NCBI GenBank assembly: GCA_026686845.1
Contig: JAIVEN010000014.1
Location: 15,610,001 to 15,674,000, forward strand
From: Adenanthera pavonina
Taxonomy: Eukaryota > Streptophyta > Magnoliopsida > Fabales > Fabaceae
Direction: 5' to 3'
Length of the DNA: 64,000 nucleotides
Numbering within the stretch: the first letter of the stretch is position 1; every line of letters starts with the position of its first letter. The notes beneath the pieces are model-generated. The model was not told the origin of the DNA and searched no databases. It saw only the letters and a list, made by a program, of their open reading frames with translations. The position numbers and the translations under genes are program-made. Below are positions 38,048 to 49,705 of this stretch, piece by piece.

Positions 38048-40907
38048 GATGGAGGAGGAAAAGATTGCGATTCGGATATCAAAAAAATAGGATAGGGATG
38101 ACGAAGCAAACCAGTTCCGTGTCTAAGAAGATTCTGTTTGAACCAATCTGACTATATTCAGCTACATAAGGGTGGATTGGTATCGGTTTTGTCTCTCATC
38201 AGTCAGATTAGATTATTTATATTTTATTATTGTTTTTTATTTCAATTTTTTTACGTTAAATAACATTGGCATTAGCTCACTAAAATGAATTGGCTACATG
38301 AGTCATGAGCGCCATGAATAATACAAAAAATCATTATAAATTATTCATTAACAGATGTGATTTTATAATCTCATATTTTTTCTGATCTTTTTTTATATTT
38401 TTTAGAAGTTAAAAATCTAATCAATTATTCGCATCATATTCTCTAGTTCTCTTATTTATATATATTCAAATTAGATTAATAATTTTTTACTATTTTTTCC
38501 TCAATATATGTTATTCTAACTTTTTCTCATATACAACTACTTATTATTTTATCCATTCTTATAATCATATATTTATTTTAATATTCTCATTTTTTCTACC
38601 CATATCTTATACTTTTATTTATTATTTGAAACTTATTATTTATTATTATATAATATTGTTGACTTTATAGGAGTTCCATATTTTTATCTAAAAATAAATA
38701 TAATATTATATAAACATAATTTTTTAATTAATATGCACATAACAATAATAGCATAATTAACAATTAAAATTTATAACAAAAATAATTACTATCTGTGCCT
38801 TGATCGAGTGAACGAAACTCAACTTCTGGAATAATGTCTTGTAATATGCATATATATATATATATATATTGACCATTTTATTATTTCCCAACATGTCTTG
38901 GTATCTTGAGTCTGAGGTGATTCTCCCAGGAAAATAAATAGATAAAACTCATTTTTTTAGCATTAAGATATTTTCCATTTAATAATTAAAGTCTAATTTC
39001 TTTGGGAAGTGGGCATTACTAAAATAGCCTTTGCTCATCCCAATAAAATATTTTTCAAAACTCACTTTATTTTTCATCTTGGTATCATCTTGTATGATTT
39101 GAGTGAATAAACAACTTTTTTGTAATAATTTAAACAACTATTTTTCATCATAAATGTTAAATTATTTTGTTAGTAAAAAAATTGTTTTAATATTTTAACA
39201 ATGAATGTTATCAGCTTTTTTTTGTTTCTACCCTATTCTTTTTAATGTCAAGATGTATTAATTTCAAACAAAAATGAATATATGTCATGTTACGGTAAGT
39301 ACGTCCCCCCCCCCCCCAGCGTTAAGGTAAGTTATTATTGATTTCTTTAAATTCAAATCAATTATAAACACTGTCCAAACAGAAAGGAGTTGTTAACAAA
39401 TGTTTACTTTAAAAAGAAAAAAGAACAAGCAACTTGACGCCAAATCATTTAGGTTTGTGATTATGTTGATCCTTATATCATCATCATCAATATACAATAT
39501 AACATAATACCAGTTACTTTTTCATAAATTATTTCCCAATATTTTTTTTGGTCAGTTATTTCCCATTATTGAATTACTGAATGTCATCAGTGTATGTAGA
39601 TTCAACGGTAAAATTTGTTTATCATGAACACAAGCTTAACTTTCCTACTCAAATAGTCAAATTTATCTACTTAGAAAAATTTTTATGACTTGTTTATAGA
39701 TAGAATCATATAATATGAAGAAAGTGGGGATAAAAAGGTGAGAGGATAAATGCTTTTCTTTTGTTTACTGTGTATGAATAAGAAAGAAATGAAAGGGGTT
39801 AAGATGGAAGCAAAATTCATCCGTCCCAATGGGAGAAGAGAGTGTGTGTTGGGCTTAAAATAATCGTCTTTGTTGCATATCTACTGCTTGAAAAACAAAT
39901 ACTGAAATCAAGCTTTATTTCGCCAATTAACTACAAAATAAAACAAATAAGTTCATTTATACTATTGTGATCTCTCATCAGGATTTTTATTTTTTAAAAT
40001 GAGTCATGACGAATTGACAACTATGAGAGCTCCAATAATAACATGAAAATTGTATCATTTTTGCAAATATTTTTATAGTTTTCTAATTAAACAATAAAAT
40101 AGTCATTTGAAAAAAAGTTACCAATGATGGTTAGGTCATGTGAAAGAGACTTGATTCTCCTTAAATAAGATTAATGATTTAAATCTTGTAGAAAAAATCA
40201 CATTAAAAAAGATATCTTAATAGAATTCGATGATACTTGAATTTGATCTAATAATATGAAATGCTATAGTTGTATGAAAAATATATTTGTAATTTTTAAT
40301 TGAAGAAATTGCTAGCCTACATTTAAGTATAATCCTTAATAACAAGTATCTCCAATGATTGCTAAAAGGTTTTAGGATTATTAATTCTATTTTTATATTA
40401 TATATTTTGTTAATTTTATGTGAGTAAACAATTATTAAAGTAATATAAAATTATTTTACCAACAATGATTTGGTTGAAGGGAAAGGATTTGATGGCTAAG
40501 GTCATGATTTCAAACCTTATAGATATATGGTAAAAAAAATCTATGTTAAAAAGATTACTTACATCTTTAGGCTTGATTTGGGAACAATAGTATTAATATT
40601 GTGTACCTAATAGTTGTATTAGAACGACAAAATGTATATGGTCCATTCGGGGATATCCGATAAAATTAGAATGGTACAGGGAAGATTGGTATCACCTTAT
40701 ATAAGGATAACACATAAATGGAGGAAAAGATAAAATGTGTATGTAAAATAAATTTTAGATTATTTTATTCCTTGACCTTCCACATTCTCTTGAGTCAACA
40801 TATTAATCTCAAGAGAACGAAATCATGCGGCATGTGGGGGGTAGGGGTGTGATTCGTGATTCATAAGGGAAGTGGATCATGGGATCTTAGAGAAGCCTCA
40901 ATTCATT
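38048..40907. other. Intergenic DNA upstream of ARA1
   Basis: AT-rich and without a gene. It contains an (AT)10 run at 38850-38869, a run of 13 C at about 39306-39318, and scattered low-complexity tracts. The part at 40560-40760 may be a decayed small transposon but no paired ends could be defined. Confidence 0.5.
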
Positions 40908-41075
40908 GAACATCATAGCTGCTGAGTTTGAGGCTATATATTTACACTGCTCTGACCATCTACAAGAGACATGGCTTGAGCCGATTCATGTTACACTCTG
41001 ATTCCTTAGAAGCCTTGAATCTCATATCTAGAGATTGTGGTGTGGGACATCCTTTGAATGGTCCCTTATGTATGG
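40908..41075 (+). pseudogene. RNase H (RVT_3-type) fragment, probably from a LINE
   Basis: A short coding relic reads IIAAEFEAIYLHCSDH, then after one frameshift DSLEALNLISRDCGVGHP. The acidic 'AE.EA' and 'DS.EAL.LI' pair in this order is the signature of the RNase H-like domain found at the end of plant LINE reverse transcriptases and in related domesticated proteins. The N-terminal DG motif is not visible. It is too short and broken to be a gene. Confidence 0.5.
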
Positions 41076-41286
41076 ATTCGGGGATATAGAAATATACACA
41101 ATAAAGAAGAAGGAATTATTGTCCACCAGGAGATTCTTCCAGCGTGTCAAATGGCTTTGGGTTAGCACAGTTTGTGTAACCTCTTTCAAGTCTATTTCTA
41201 TTTTTAATTTTTTTAATTCAACCATTGCATTCGATGGGAATCAGATCATAGATTATGGTCCAAATTTCCTTACGCAGAGACCATTT

Positions 41287-41433
41287 AGCCCATAAAGTAA
41301 GTTGTGGGCTGTTATAGTTCCGCCCAAAACGAAAAAAAAAAAGAAAAAAACAAAGGACCACTCGTCGACTTCTCGTTCTCTATATAAGTATGATCCATCC
41401 CAATTCTCATCAGTTGCGCTAGGGTTAGGGTTT
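41287..41433 (+). promoter_or_regulatory. Promoter-like cluster: site II elements, TATA, telo-box
   Basis: AGCCCA (41287), TGGGCT (41305) and GCCCA (41323) are site II-type TCP motifs. TATATAAG follows at 41381-41388. A telo-box (TTAGGGTTT, reverse of AAACCCTAA) sits at 41425-41433, where an early leader would be. This trio is typical of plant genes for ribosomal proteins, translation factors and snoRNAs. No long open frame follows, so the transcript may be non-coding or the gene may be lost. Confidence 0.4.
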
Positions 41434-42239
41434 GAGCAGAGAGGGTTAATAAATGTTAGGTCTTTTTCACGTTGCGGATGTGTTATCGAGGGATGAAGGG
41501 GCTGGAGTTTGGCTCTTTGGCTGACAAATGCCGTGCCTTAGAGATGAATGCAGCACCCTATAACAAAGTCATCAATTTTCCCTTGTTTTCTTTCTGGAGA
41601 ATCTAACGATTCTCCTTGGGTAAGGTTGATACAATTTTTATGAATCCATTGATTGATTGTGGCATCTGGGATCTGCCACTGTTTGAGGTTCTTTCGTCGT
41701 TTTCTAGTTTAGGAAGAAAGAAGCGAAACGGAGTGTGAAAGCTCGGTTTTTGAAAGTTAGAACAGTGAGAGTCCATGTATCGAGTGGTAATTCAGGCAGC
41801 CTCCTTGCTGCGATTAAATGGCAGGTGGGGTGTTAAACTGCTCGTAAATTGAACGCTTTTGCTCTTCAGACTTGCTGAGGTTACCTCTGAAGCTGGTCTA
41901 GTAAGCTCAAGCACATGTTCATATCTATTCCTTCTCCCTTGGAAAATAAATATTTTGCTCATCTTTCTTTTGAATTTGAAACGCTATGCGTTGAATCAGG
42001 TAATGGTCCCAACTGTTTAATTTCTCTGCGCAGGCCATAAGTGTTCTAAAGCGAATTACCTCTATTAATGAAAAATTCATTCCATAATATATATATGGTT
42101 ATTGTACAAAATATTTTCAAAATTTTCATGCAAATCCTTTTTTTTTTGTTAGCATACAAACCGGTATGTTAACCTATCCTTTAAGGACTTTTTTTTTTTA
42201 TATACAATATCTTTTTTAAGGACTTGAATTCATATATGA
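41434..42239. other. Possible non-coding transcript region, unassigned
   Basis: More GC-balanced than its surroundings up to about 41980. No protein similarity and no open frame beyond 64 codons. Words resembling box D (CTGA near 41520) and box C-like GATGAA (near 41493 and 41543) occur, but not as a clean paired set, so snoRNA genes are only a possibility. Confidence 0.25.
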
Positions 42240-42291
42240 ACCCAACAATTATTTTTTCTTGGGCCAAAAGGCCCAAGACCCAACAATTATT
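42240..42291. repeat. Perfect hairpin between 14 bp direct repeats
   Basis: ACCCAACAATTATT occurs at 42240-42253 and again at 42278-42291. Between them lies TTTT followed by the perfect palindrome CTTGGGCCAAAAGGCCCAAG (8 bp arms, 4 nt loop). This looks like a 24 bp insertion with a duplicated flank, or repair filler. The arms also contain TGGGCC/GGCCCA site II words. Confidence 0.75.
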
Positions 42292-42901
42292 CGTGAACTT
42301 AAAGATTATGATCTAAATTGAAAGTTGAAGCTTGGAATTCAGATCTTGAGTTGTGGAGAAGTTCAGAGAGAATCATATCACATATTGAGTTGTGGATAAG
42401 TCCGAAAAAGAAGCATATTTTCAAAGTTTAACTTAACTAATGGCCTCTAGTCTTACGCAACTCAACTGGATAATGAGTGGTTTAAATTTTTTTTAAAGAA
42501 AAAGGTTTAATCGATTCGCCTTCAAATGCTGATTACCAATGGCATGATGTTGATGAGCATTGCTTTAGTTTAATGTAAAAGGCACATGCTAGCTAGCTGA
42601 AATTTAACGCAAAAAGATTTGGCCCAAAAATATTGAACTTTAATGAAATATTGGCGCTTTAAATGATATTTTTCTTATGTACGCATTGGTAAGCTGATCC
42701 TCCAAAGTATCCAAATACTCTTAAAAAAGTTATAATCTATGTAGCATTGGAATTTTGGAAACATCTAAAACTTGTATGTCATAAACCTTCAAATTAAGAC
42801 TTCTACTAATTGTTTGATTAACAGTTCTCTAAAACTTGTGCCTTCATTATGTACAAAATAAATGCCTATAGAAGGCTAGTTACTAGTTAGTATTAGTGAC
42901 G

Positions 42902-45114
42902 CTATTTTCTAATATCCAAAGATGAACCTAAAACTATCACCAACTCATTGGAGTGAAAATGTTCTGCGAGAGACAGCATCATATGGTGGTGTCGCTGGCG
43001 TGGTGACATGACCCCTACTGCTTCCACCTTTTCACCAATCTCCATATCTCTCTCATTGCTGCTAATGACATAGGATTCATCCGTGTCCATCATTTCACCT
43101 TCTGCCTCTAAAGGTTGACAAGCCGCTGAAACTATTTCTTCACACCTCACTGGCGAATGAGATGCAACCCACGGGACAACCGCCAAACTATCTCTTGTTC
43201 TTTCATTGCTCTTCTCCTTGCTCATTCCATCTTCCTCGGATTTTTCTAACTTCGCAATACCCCATGATAATAGGTAATCTAGAAAGGATGGAAACAACGG
43301 TTCCTAAAAAAATTCATGAACTTGTGAAATATAAGATCACAGAAAGAAAGGCATACATTCTGTATCAGTGTTGATCCTTGATCTAATAAGTTCCCAACAT
43401 CATTTTCCGTGTATTATTTTCTTATCAGCAAAACTGCCATTGCCCATTGCAATTTGATAGCAATATCATAAAGTAAGACCTAAGATACTATTCCCTATTT
43501 CTTTGCCATGTTCTCCAATAAAGATATGATATGCGTAAAAACTTTTTGACAAAACCAGTCATGTGATACTCGGTTAGATCAGTATCCAACAACCATACAC
43601 TTGTTAGATTTTTATTGCACAATCTAATAGTAAATATATAAACTGTATCGTAAAAGCCTTCATTCTTTCATAATACTGTAGTCTGTATCTCCTCTCCAGT
43701 TACAGCAGAACTTCAGTGCATGTTACCGTAGATTTCAGGAAAAGTATAATCAGTAACTTCCCAATGGACTTGATTTTCTTATAAGTGGCAAATACTCTGA
43801 AGGATTAAATCTCATTTTACAATTATCATGCCCTCAAAATTCCAAGCCCCAGACGACCAAGTAGTCCAATCACGTTATCTATCTGAAATGTTCTACATGC
43901 CAAGCTAGAATAAGTTGAAACAGAAATAACAATAGAGCATGAATATCATAATGTCCGTGTGAGATACATCCCATTCATCATATCTAAGGAAGTTATAAAT
44001 ATCTCTACTCTTTGACAGGTATAAAACTAGCATGTTATAAACTAGGCATAATTGGACCCTCATTATATATTTAAAAACTCACAACAAGAACAAGAACATA
44101 TTGTTCTACTTTGAACTCAAGGTGAACCCACATATTTCATGCTATTGACTAGTTGAAGATTCAAGGTTCACTCTTAGACTAAGAAACTGATAGAAAATCA
44201 CTAGAGCTCTAAAGAAACTCAATATGAAGCTAAATTTGGATTTTGATTGAGCTTTGAGTAGCATATGTATTATGCAGTCAGACTTCTGAGTTCTGAGGTA
44301 TATATAGCTAAATCTTGGAATTCAGTTTCTCATTCTCTTCCTTAAAATCGATGTTCTCATCTCATGTACTTCCCCACAGATTAACGTCTCTCAACTGGAA
44401 CTAACATATAAGGATCGAAAATATTACTAGTGATCAACATAAACCGCCTGATAGCAGTGAACTACTTTGGATTATCAATTTTATGTCACTGCTAACGGGA
44501 GCTAGAAAAAGAAAAATCACAATCCTGAGATCGAAAAGCAAATAATAACAACAGAAATTAGGTTCAATCCAAAAGTTAACTCTTAGAATCCGAATACTTA
44601 CCCTTTAGGGCAGGAATCAAGTCAGATTGCACAATGACTGGGAATTCCTGAGGAGTCGGATACTTTACAACAGGGGTTTCAGGTGGACAATAGAGCACAA
44701 GGGCTCTCTCTTCCGATGCATTACTCGCAGGCGGTGTTTCAACTGATACTGCACCTGCATGCACCATAGCACTGCAAGTCCACGGTAGTTCTTGTGATAA
44801 CCCTCGTTCCACAAAATGGATAGCATTAACATTTGGTTCTTCATCCATGACCGGAACAAACTCAGCATCCTTCAATGTACCCGGAACAATAAGTATAGGA
44901 AAATGGTATATTGTGAAAATTCAAAGATATGCATCAAGCTACAAGCGAACTAGTAAAAAGCAATTAAGATTTCAGAGTTTCAGACTAATAATTAAACAGG
45001 AATAAAATCGCAGAGTGAAATTTTGCGGAATCAAGATACCAGTCTCCGGAATTTTCTTGATGGATTGGGGGGACAAGTTGAATCGTAAAACTCATCGACA
45101 TCCTTGCGTTTCAT
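42902..45114 (-). CDS. Plant-specific acidic protein of unknown function (KRKDV...RKxRRLDAE family)
   Basis: Three exons on the complement, 45114-45040, 44869-44602 and 43278-42902, in phase throughout and giving 239 aa. The start MKRKDVDEFYDSTCPPNPSR leads into a basic RKFRRLDAEF junction formed by splicing exons 1 and 2. The middle has EERALVLYCPPETPV and a SDLIPALK segment. The third exon has SLAVVPWVASHSP followed by an acidic EAEGEMMDTDES part. I recall a small family of uncharacterised nuclear-type plant proteins (for example At1g79160/At1g16500) with a KRKDVE N-terminus, RKIRRLDAE, an 'ERAIVLF' strand, LAVVPWVP and an acidic 'MDIE' tail in the same order. No enzymatic motif is seen. 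The KRK/RRL basic stretch could be a nuclear signal. The exon 3 acceptor (TTTCTAG at 43285-43279) restores phase exactly. Function unknown. Confidence 0.75.
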
Positions 45115-45230
45115 TGTGCGGTCTTAGTTTCAATCCTTCTTCTTATGCGCGTGAACCATCGCCCCCGCCCACCCGGCTTTCAAGCATCAGATTAACAGAT
45201 TGTTCATCAAGGGGAAAAAAATAAAATAAA

Positions 45231-45252
45231 ATATATATATATATATATATAT
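45231..45252. repeat. (AT)11 microsatellite
   Basis: Perfect AT run about 120 bp upstream of the start codon of the acidic-protein gene, in its likely promoter. Confidence 0.85.
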
Positions 45253-45854
45253 AAGTTGAGAATTTAATATTTTCTATTAAATTAGTTTTTCAAACTAAAT
45301 TTAAAATTCTGCCACATTTTTTTACTTGTTTTATATCCCAAATATTAGATTTATAGCCAAAAGATAAAACCTAAAAAATATGACTTTAAATAATTTGTTA
45401 CGTTACATTATAATAAAACAAATAACATTAAATAATAAATAATTGCATAAATTATCAGTAATTCTATTTTAGCTCATGGGTTTAGCACCGTGAACATGGA
45501 GAGGGGGAAAAACAACTAGAAAGTAGAGCTGTTCACGGGTAGAGTTATGACGAGTTAGACCACTGTCCATTGTTCTGTCTAAAAATTAGCTTGGGCTGGA
45601 AAATCTATCCATATCCCGTCCCGAGTTGACCCATAACCTTAATGGGATGGGCTAGAACAAGATCAGGCTCGGTATGGCCTGATTTGAAGTTTAGTAAAAA
45701 AGAAAAGGATAGCAAAAGTCAAGCTATCAGCTGAGGTTACAGGGAGAAAGGATAATTGAAAATTTGAAGTATGAGAGGTCGGCCAAACAAAACAAGCAAT
45801 GGTAAAAATAAAAATCTACATGTCCCCATAGCGAAATAGAAAAACAAAGCTCCA

Positions 45855-45933
45855 TAGCTTGCTTTTGTCTTTTTTTAGCCCCTGATGTAATCTTTTGAGT
45901 ATCAATGATATTGCCCCATTCATCAAAATAACA
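45855..45933 (+). mobile_element. 79 bp LINE-like 3' tail with 14 bp target duplication
   Basis: AAAACAAAGCTCCA is present at 45841-45854 and again, perfectly, at 45934-45947. The 79 bp between them end in ATTCATCAAAATAACA after CCCTGATGTAAT. A long target duplication around a short 3'-tail-only fragment is the mark of a strongly 5'-truncated LINE or LINE-driven retrocopy. The same CCTGATGTAAT...CATT(A)AA pattern occurs at about 18893 and 25122. Confidence 0.7.
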
Positions 45934-45947
45934 AAAACAAAGCTCCA

Positions 45948-48068
45948 CATATACTTGAACATTATTGATTGTTTCTTTGGAGAGATAAGTATTATTTATT
46001 ATTAAACCTACAAATCGTAGAACTCCACAAATACACATACATAAACATTATCAAGCCTATAAACTAGACATAAACAAGAAAAGCTTTAAAGATTGTTCTC
46101 TTTCCCTTCAGTGACATATTTATTGGTTATTTAAGAATGATTGAGCTCAGGAAGATTACAAAGATTTCGGCCATAATAGATAAGATAGAGTCACGGACTC
46201 ACAGGGAATCGAGAAAGAACTCAAGAACATATTTGCAGGCTGGAGGCATTAAGCTCATAGAGTTCCCACAAATAAAATTAAACTCCAGCTTTGTTGAGTA
46301 GCTCACGGAGGTCGAAGGCAATCATACTTGGTTGGCTGGAGGCATTAAGCTCATGGATGAGCTTCACGCAGTTCCACTAGGTTGGAAGGAGAGGACAATG
46401 GACGACTTTAATCTTCAAGGGAGGAGAAGACTCGAGAGGGACGATTGGACGATGGTAGTCTTGGAGAGGAGAGGCCGAGTCACTCAAGCAACAATTTGGG
46501 ATTTAGGGTTCGACTGAGATAAAGAGGGGGAGAAAAGCCAAATATATTATATATGTATTATGTAATATTAATAATAATAATGTAATAATATATGGCTATT
46601 AAATTAAATATATATATTCGAGCAGGGTCGGGTTAATAATTTGTCCGTGGTCTGCTCCGGCTCTACCCCTCACTAGCCTGATTTCCTCCTCTATTTTGTT
46701 CTCTCAATTTTTGGCTCGGCCCGACCTGGCCTGAATGTTTTGGGTAAGACAGGGCTAACTAGGTTATCAGGCAAGATGCATACCCCTACTAAAAAGTGTT
46801 CACCCCATGCTCTTCATTCAAACAAGATTTAAATTGTCCAATTTTATAGTTTTTTATTTTAATTTTTTATATAATAATAATAAAAATTTTAAATGACAAT
46901 TCTAAAATTATATTTATTTTAGAATCTATATCTAATAAAATAAGAATATATTAAAAATATAATAATAAAATATAATTAAATTTTGGGTATTCCAAGTTAT
47001 GGGCACTGAAATTGCTCTCCACAGAGCTATTAGAACGGGTGTAGTGAACGAATGTGATGACTGAGGATTGATGAATTCCCCTGGGAAATACACTACACGT
47101 GTACACCGAATTCCAGTATCTACAGTTCTACACTGTGCGCTCAGCTGCATGACGTTGTTTTTTTTTCACGGTTGGAAAAGAATGGATTAGAAACTCATAG
47201 AAAATTACATAGGAATTCTATCCTATGGACTATTTTTTACAGCGCAGGGGAGAAATAGTAAAACACATGTAATTCATATTAAGATTTTGAGCGATTGGTT
47301 GACTTCCTTAAAAGTCTTTTAAGGGTTTATTTGAAATAGAAAGAAAATAAGGGAGAATGGAATATTAGAAACAAAAATAAAAAAAAATTTAAATAAAAAA
47401 TATCTAAATTCTTTTTATTTTTTTTCTAAATTTTTCTTCCCTCCCATGTTTTTTTATCCAAAAGGAGGATAAAAGTCAGTATGACATGAGATAATTGCCT
47501 AACTTCTAGTCTGACACATGGCGCTTGTTTTTTATCATTGGGAGACAGGATGGTAATTTTGACATGTTTTTGACAGATGACTTAATTTTATTAGTTGATT
47601 AGTTGTTGAGATGAAATTAAAAAGTTTTGGCAAAAAAATATTTGGACTTGGTTAAGGTAGATTATCCATGTATTCATTTATTTATTTATTATCTTGAATT
47701 TTACTAATTTAATATACATATTATCAATAAACTTAATTGTTTATTATTGAGTTAATTATTTAGTGTTTAATATCCTAGGTATTATACAAATACAATAGAT
47801 CATTCAGTTCAGATGATTCGCTCTTAAATATTTCATTGGCATCCCTATTGATAAGCCAAAACGTATAAAGCTCGTTTTCTTTGAAACAATGCAGTTCTAC
47901 TTTTACATCTCTAACTACAGTGCAATAAATTTCTGTATTGTTTAAAATAAATGGATTATTTGTATAGTTCAACATCGTGTGATTATAATTTTTTTAGAAA
48001 AAATATATTTTCATTGGATAAATTATAATTCATATAAACTTTTTTTTATTGACGTTACAGGGTAATAA
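45948..48068. other. Intergenic DNA, probably partly transposon
   Basis: GGCTGGAGGCATTAAGCTCAT occurs at about 46239 and 46336. GTCGGG-type and GGCTCGGCCCGACC words near 46630-46720 resemble the interior of non-autonomous hAT elements, but convincing ends were not found. 46850-47000 and 47330-47480 are simple A/T-rich tracts. The small open frames at 46332-46517 (+) and 47775-47975 (-) have no recognised similarity. Confidence 0.4.
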
Positions 48069-49100
48069 TTATTGATCACAATACACCAATTTCCCACCTT
48101 TTTGACACAACCCTTGTTCACCCACTGAATTAACTAATTTCCCAGAACTATACCTTAAAGGCATTTTTCCTAGCACCCTATGAAACTCCCTAATACACAC
48201 TCCTCTTCTCTTCCTATGCTCCCCTCTCCTGCTGCTTAATCCCACATCTTTCACTTCCTTAATTCTTTCCCCGCCCTCCAATCCTAGCTGCAGGTTACCA
48301 TCACCACCTTCATCATTTCTGGCATCCCCATAGTCCCTAACCCTCTCTGCTCCCACCAATATGGGCCCTTCATTCGTATGATCAGCCACCACAAAATTCA
48401 TCAAGATGTCCTCGCAGTTACGCATCCGATCGACGGTCCTCCTCAACTCAACCATCTGCGCCCCACCTTCACAGCTGTAGCTATACAGATACTCGCTTTT
48501 CAGTATCATGAATTTAGTCAGTATGATTGAGTACTTGTCCGGGTGTACCGTATAGATCCACTCTTTCCTTGACAAATCTATATCGTGCGATCTGGCGAAG
48601 AATCCGATCATACGGTGGGGGTTGGATGCCCAGACGCGGAAGGCGAACTCGAATGACTTGTGATCCACTGATACGTCATCGTCGCAGATTAAGACGGCGT
48701 GGGTCCCAATCGAGGATCGAGGGAGGAATCGTGCGTTGAGGGAACTGGATGGCTGGCGGAGTAGGGAAATTGATGCTGCGCCGAGGGAGGAGATAGAGAG
48801 ATTGTGAGCAAGTTGTGTTAGAACGTGGTGCGGGGTGAAGGGGTTTCCCCAGACGACGAGCACGGAGGATACCAGCGGCGATGCGGAGTACGTGGCAGAT
48901 ATTGACTGTAGAAGAGGAATGCGGGACTCGGAATAGCCGTTGACTAGGACAGTTATTTGATCGGACCGGAGGGTCCGTGGATCCCGCTTCGTTCTGGGGT
49001 CGCACGGATCATTTGGGTTTGTCCGACCCGAAAGCACAAGCACAGGAGCCAGATCAAAGAAGAAGACCACCACAATCACGGTTATGGCGGCCACATTCAT
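48069..49100 (-). CDS. GT64 family glycosyltransferase (EXTL2-like; EPC1 / GT64 protein C4 type)
   Basis: A type II Golgi membrane protein of the exostosin-like GT64 family. Plant members of this type are needed for normal cell adhesion. A single exon of 343 codons starts at the ATG at 49100. The N-terminal hydrophobic anchor (AAITVIVVVFFFDLAPVLVL) covers residues ~4-23. The catalytic domain begins SDQITVLVNGYSESRIPLL. The metal-binding DxD motif is in VLICDDDVSVD (near residue 140). Further family blocks are FFARSHDIDLSRKEW, YSIILTKFMILKSEYL and RMRNCEDILMNFVVAD, followed by a GDARNDEGG loop. The tail ends with paired cysteines (LCQKGGKLVYC). From memory Arabidopsis EPC1 (At3g55830) is ~334 aa. 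No defect is seen. Confidence 0.93.
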   Translation of the reverse strand: MNVAAITVIVVVFFFDLAPVLVLSGRTNPNDPCDPRTKRDPRTLRSDQITVLVNGYSESRIPLLQSISATYSASPLVSSVLVVWGNPFTPHHVLTQLAHNLSISSLGAASISLLRQPSSSLNARFLPRSSIGTHAVLICDDDVSVDHKSFEFAFRVWASNPHRMIGFFARSHDIDLSRKEWIYTVHPDKYSIILTKFMILKSEYLYSYSCEGGAQMVELRRTVDRMRNCEDILMNFVVADHTNEGPILVGAERVRDYGDARNDEGGDGNLQLGLEGGERIKEVKDVGLSSRRGEHRKRRGVCIREFHRVLGKMPLRYSSGKLVNSVGEQGLCQKGGKLVYCDQ

Positions 49101-49705
49101 CACGCCGGAGAGCAGGGTTGAGCTAAGTTTCGCAGGTGAAAAGGGCGTTCATTTATGAAATGGGGAGTTTGGTATTAACGCAAGATTGAAGTGCGATTTC
49201 TTATTGGGAATGGCAGCCACGTTATTCTACGGAAAGTTGAGGTTAGAGGTTTCGTAATTGATTCACCAGATGAGGAAGATTGGAAGAACAGGAATATTAT
49301 ATAATATAATATATAATATGGGGTAGTTACTTAACCATGCAACTGATGAACTGTACTTTCTGCTGTCTGTTGACATTTGCGTGCTCAAAGTGTTTTGCGC
49401 TCTTTAGATGAGTTCATGAAAAAAAAAAAAATTCTCCAGATGCGTTTCTTTTTCAAATTGAGAGCGTGGTGAGAAACTCGTCTCTGAGCAGTTCTTCAAT
49501 GACAGAATGTTATAGAGGCCAGCAAAATTTGTCTGATGTGCTGGAGGAGGGTTAATTATGTCGATTTTAAATTTGGCTTTGAATGTAATTATCATCTAAA
49601 AATGCTATTAATCTGAATATTAGTATTAGTTTATTTGTGAAAATGTATGTACAATAAAAACCAGAACATCCGCAAAACGGGATTAAGTTCAGAGTAGTTT
49701 CGTAA
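49101..49705. other. Promoter region of the GT64 gene, up to the retrotransposon
   Basis: Divergent spacer between the GT64 start codon and the left LTR. It contains a short TATAATATAATATATAATAT tract at about 49299-49318. No gene is seen. Confidence 0.5.

Noticed and set aside
41037..41048. GTGGGACATC, similar to the upstream element of plant snRNA genes in reverse
   Set aside because: It lies within the RNase H relic (codons for the GVGHP part), is an imperfect match and has no snRNA sequence at the proper distance.
41888..41908. TGAAGCTGGTCTAG, resembling the start of miR167
   Set aside because: Identity stops after eight bases and no complementary arm was found nearby.
46332..46517. 61-codon frame with LMDELHAVPLGWKERTMD
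   Set aside because: No family recognised; overlaps a local direct repeat and probable transposon DNA.
45522..46795. Possible non-autonomous hAT element with TAGAGCTGTTCA and TAGTAGGGGTATGCA ends
   Set aside because: Ends match at too few positions and no 8 bp target duplication could be found.
48527..48739. Frame opposite the GT64 gene
   Set aside because: Arginine-rich shadow of the conserved glycosyltransferase coding strand.
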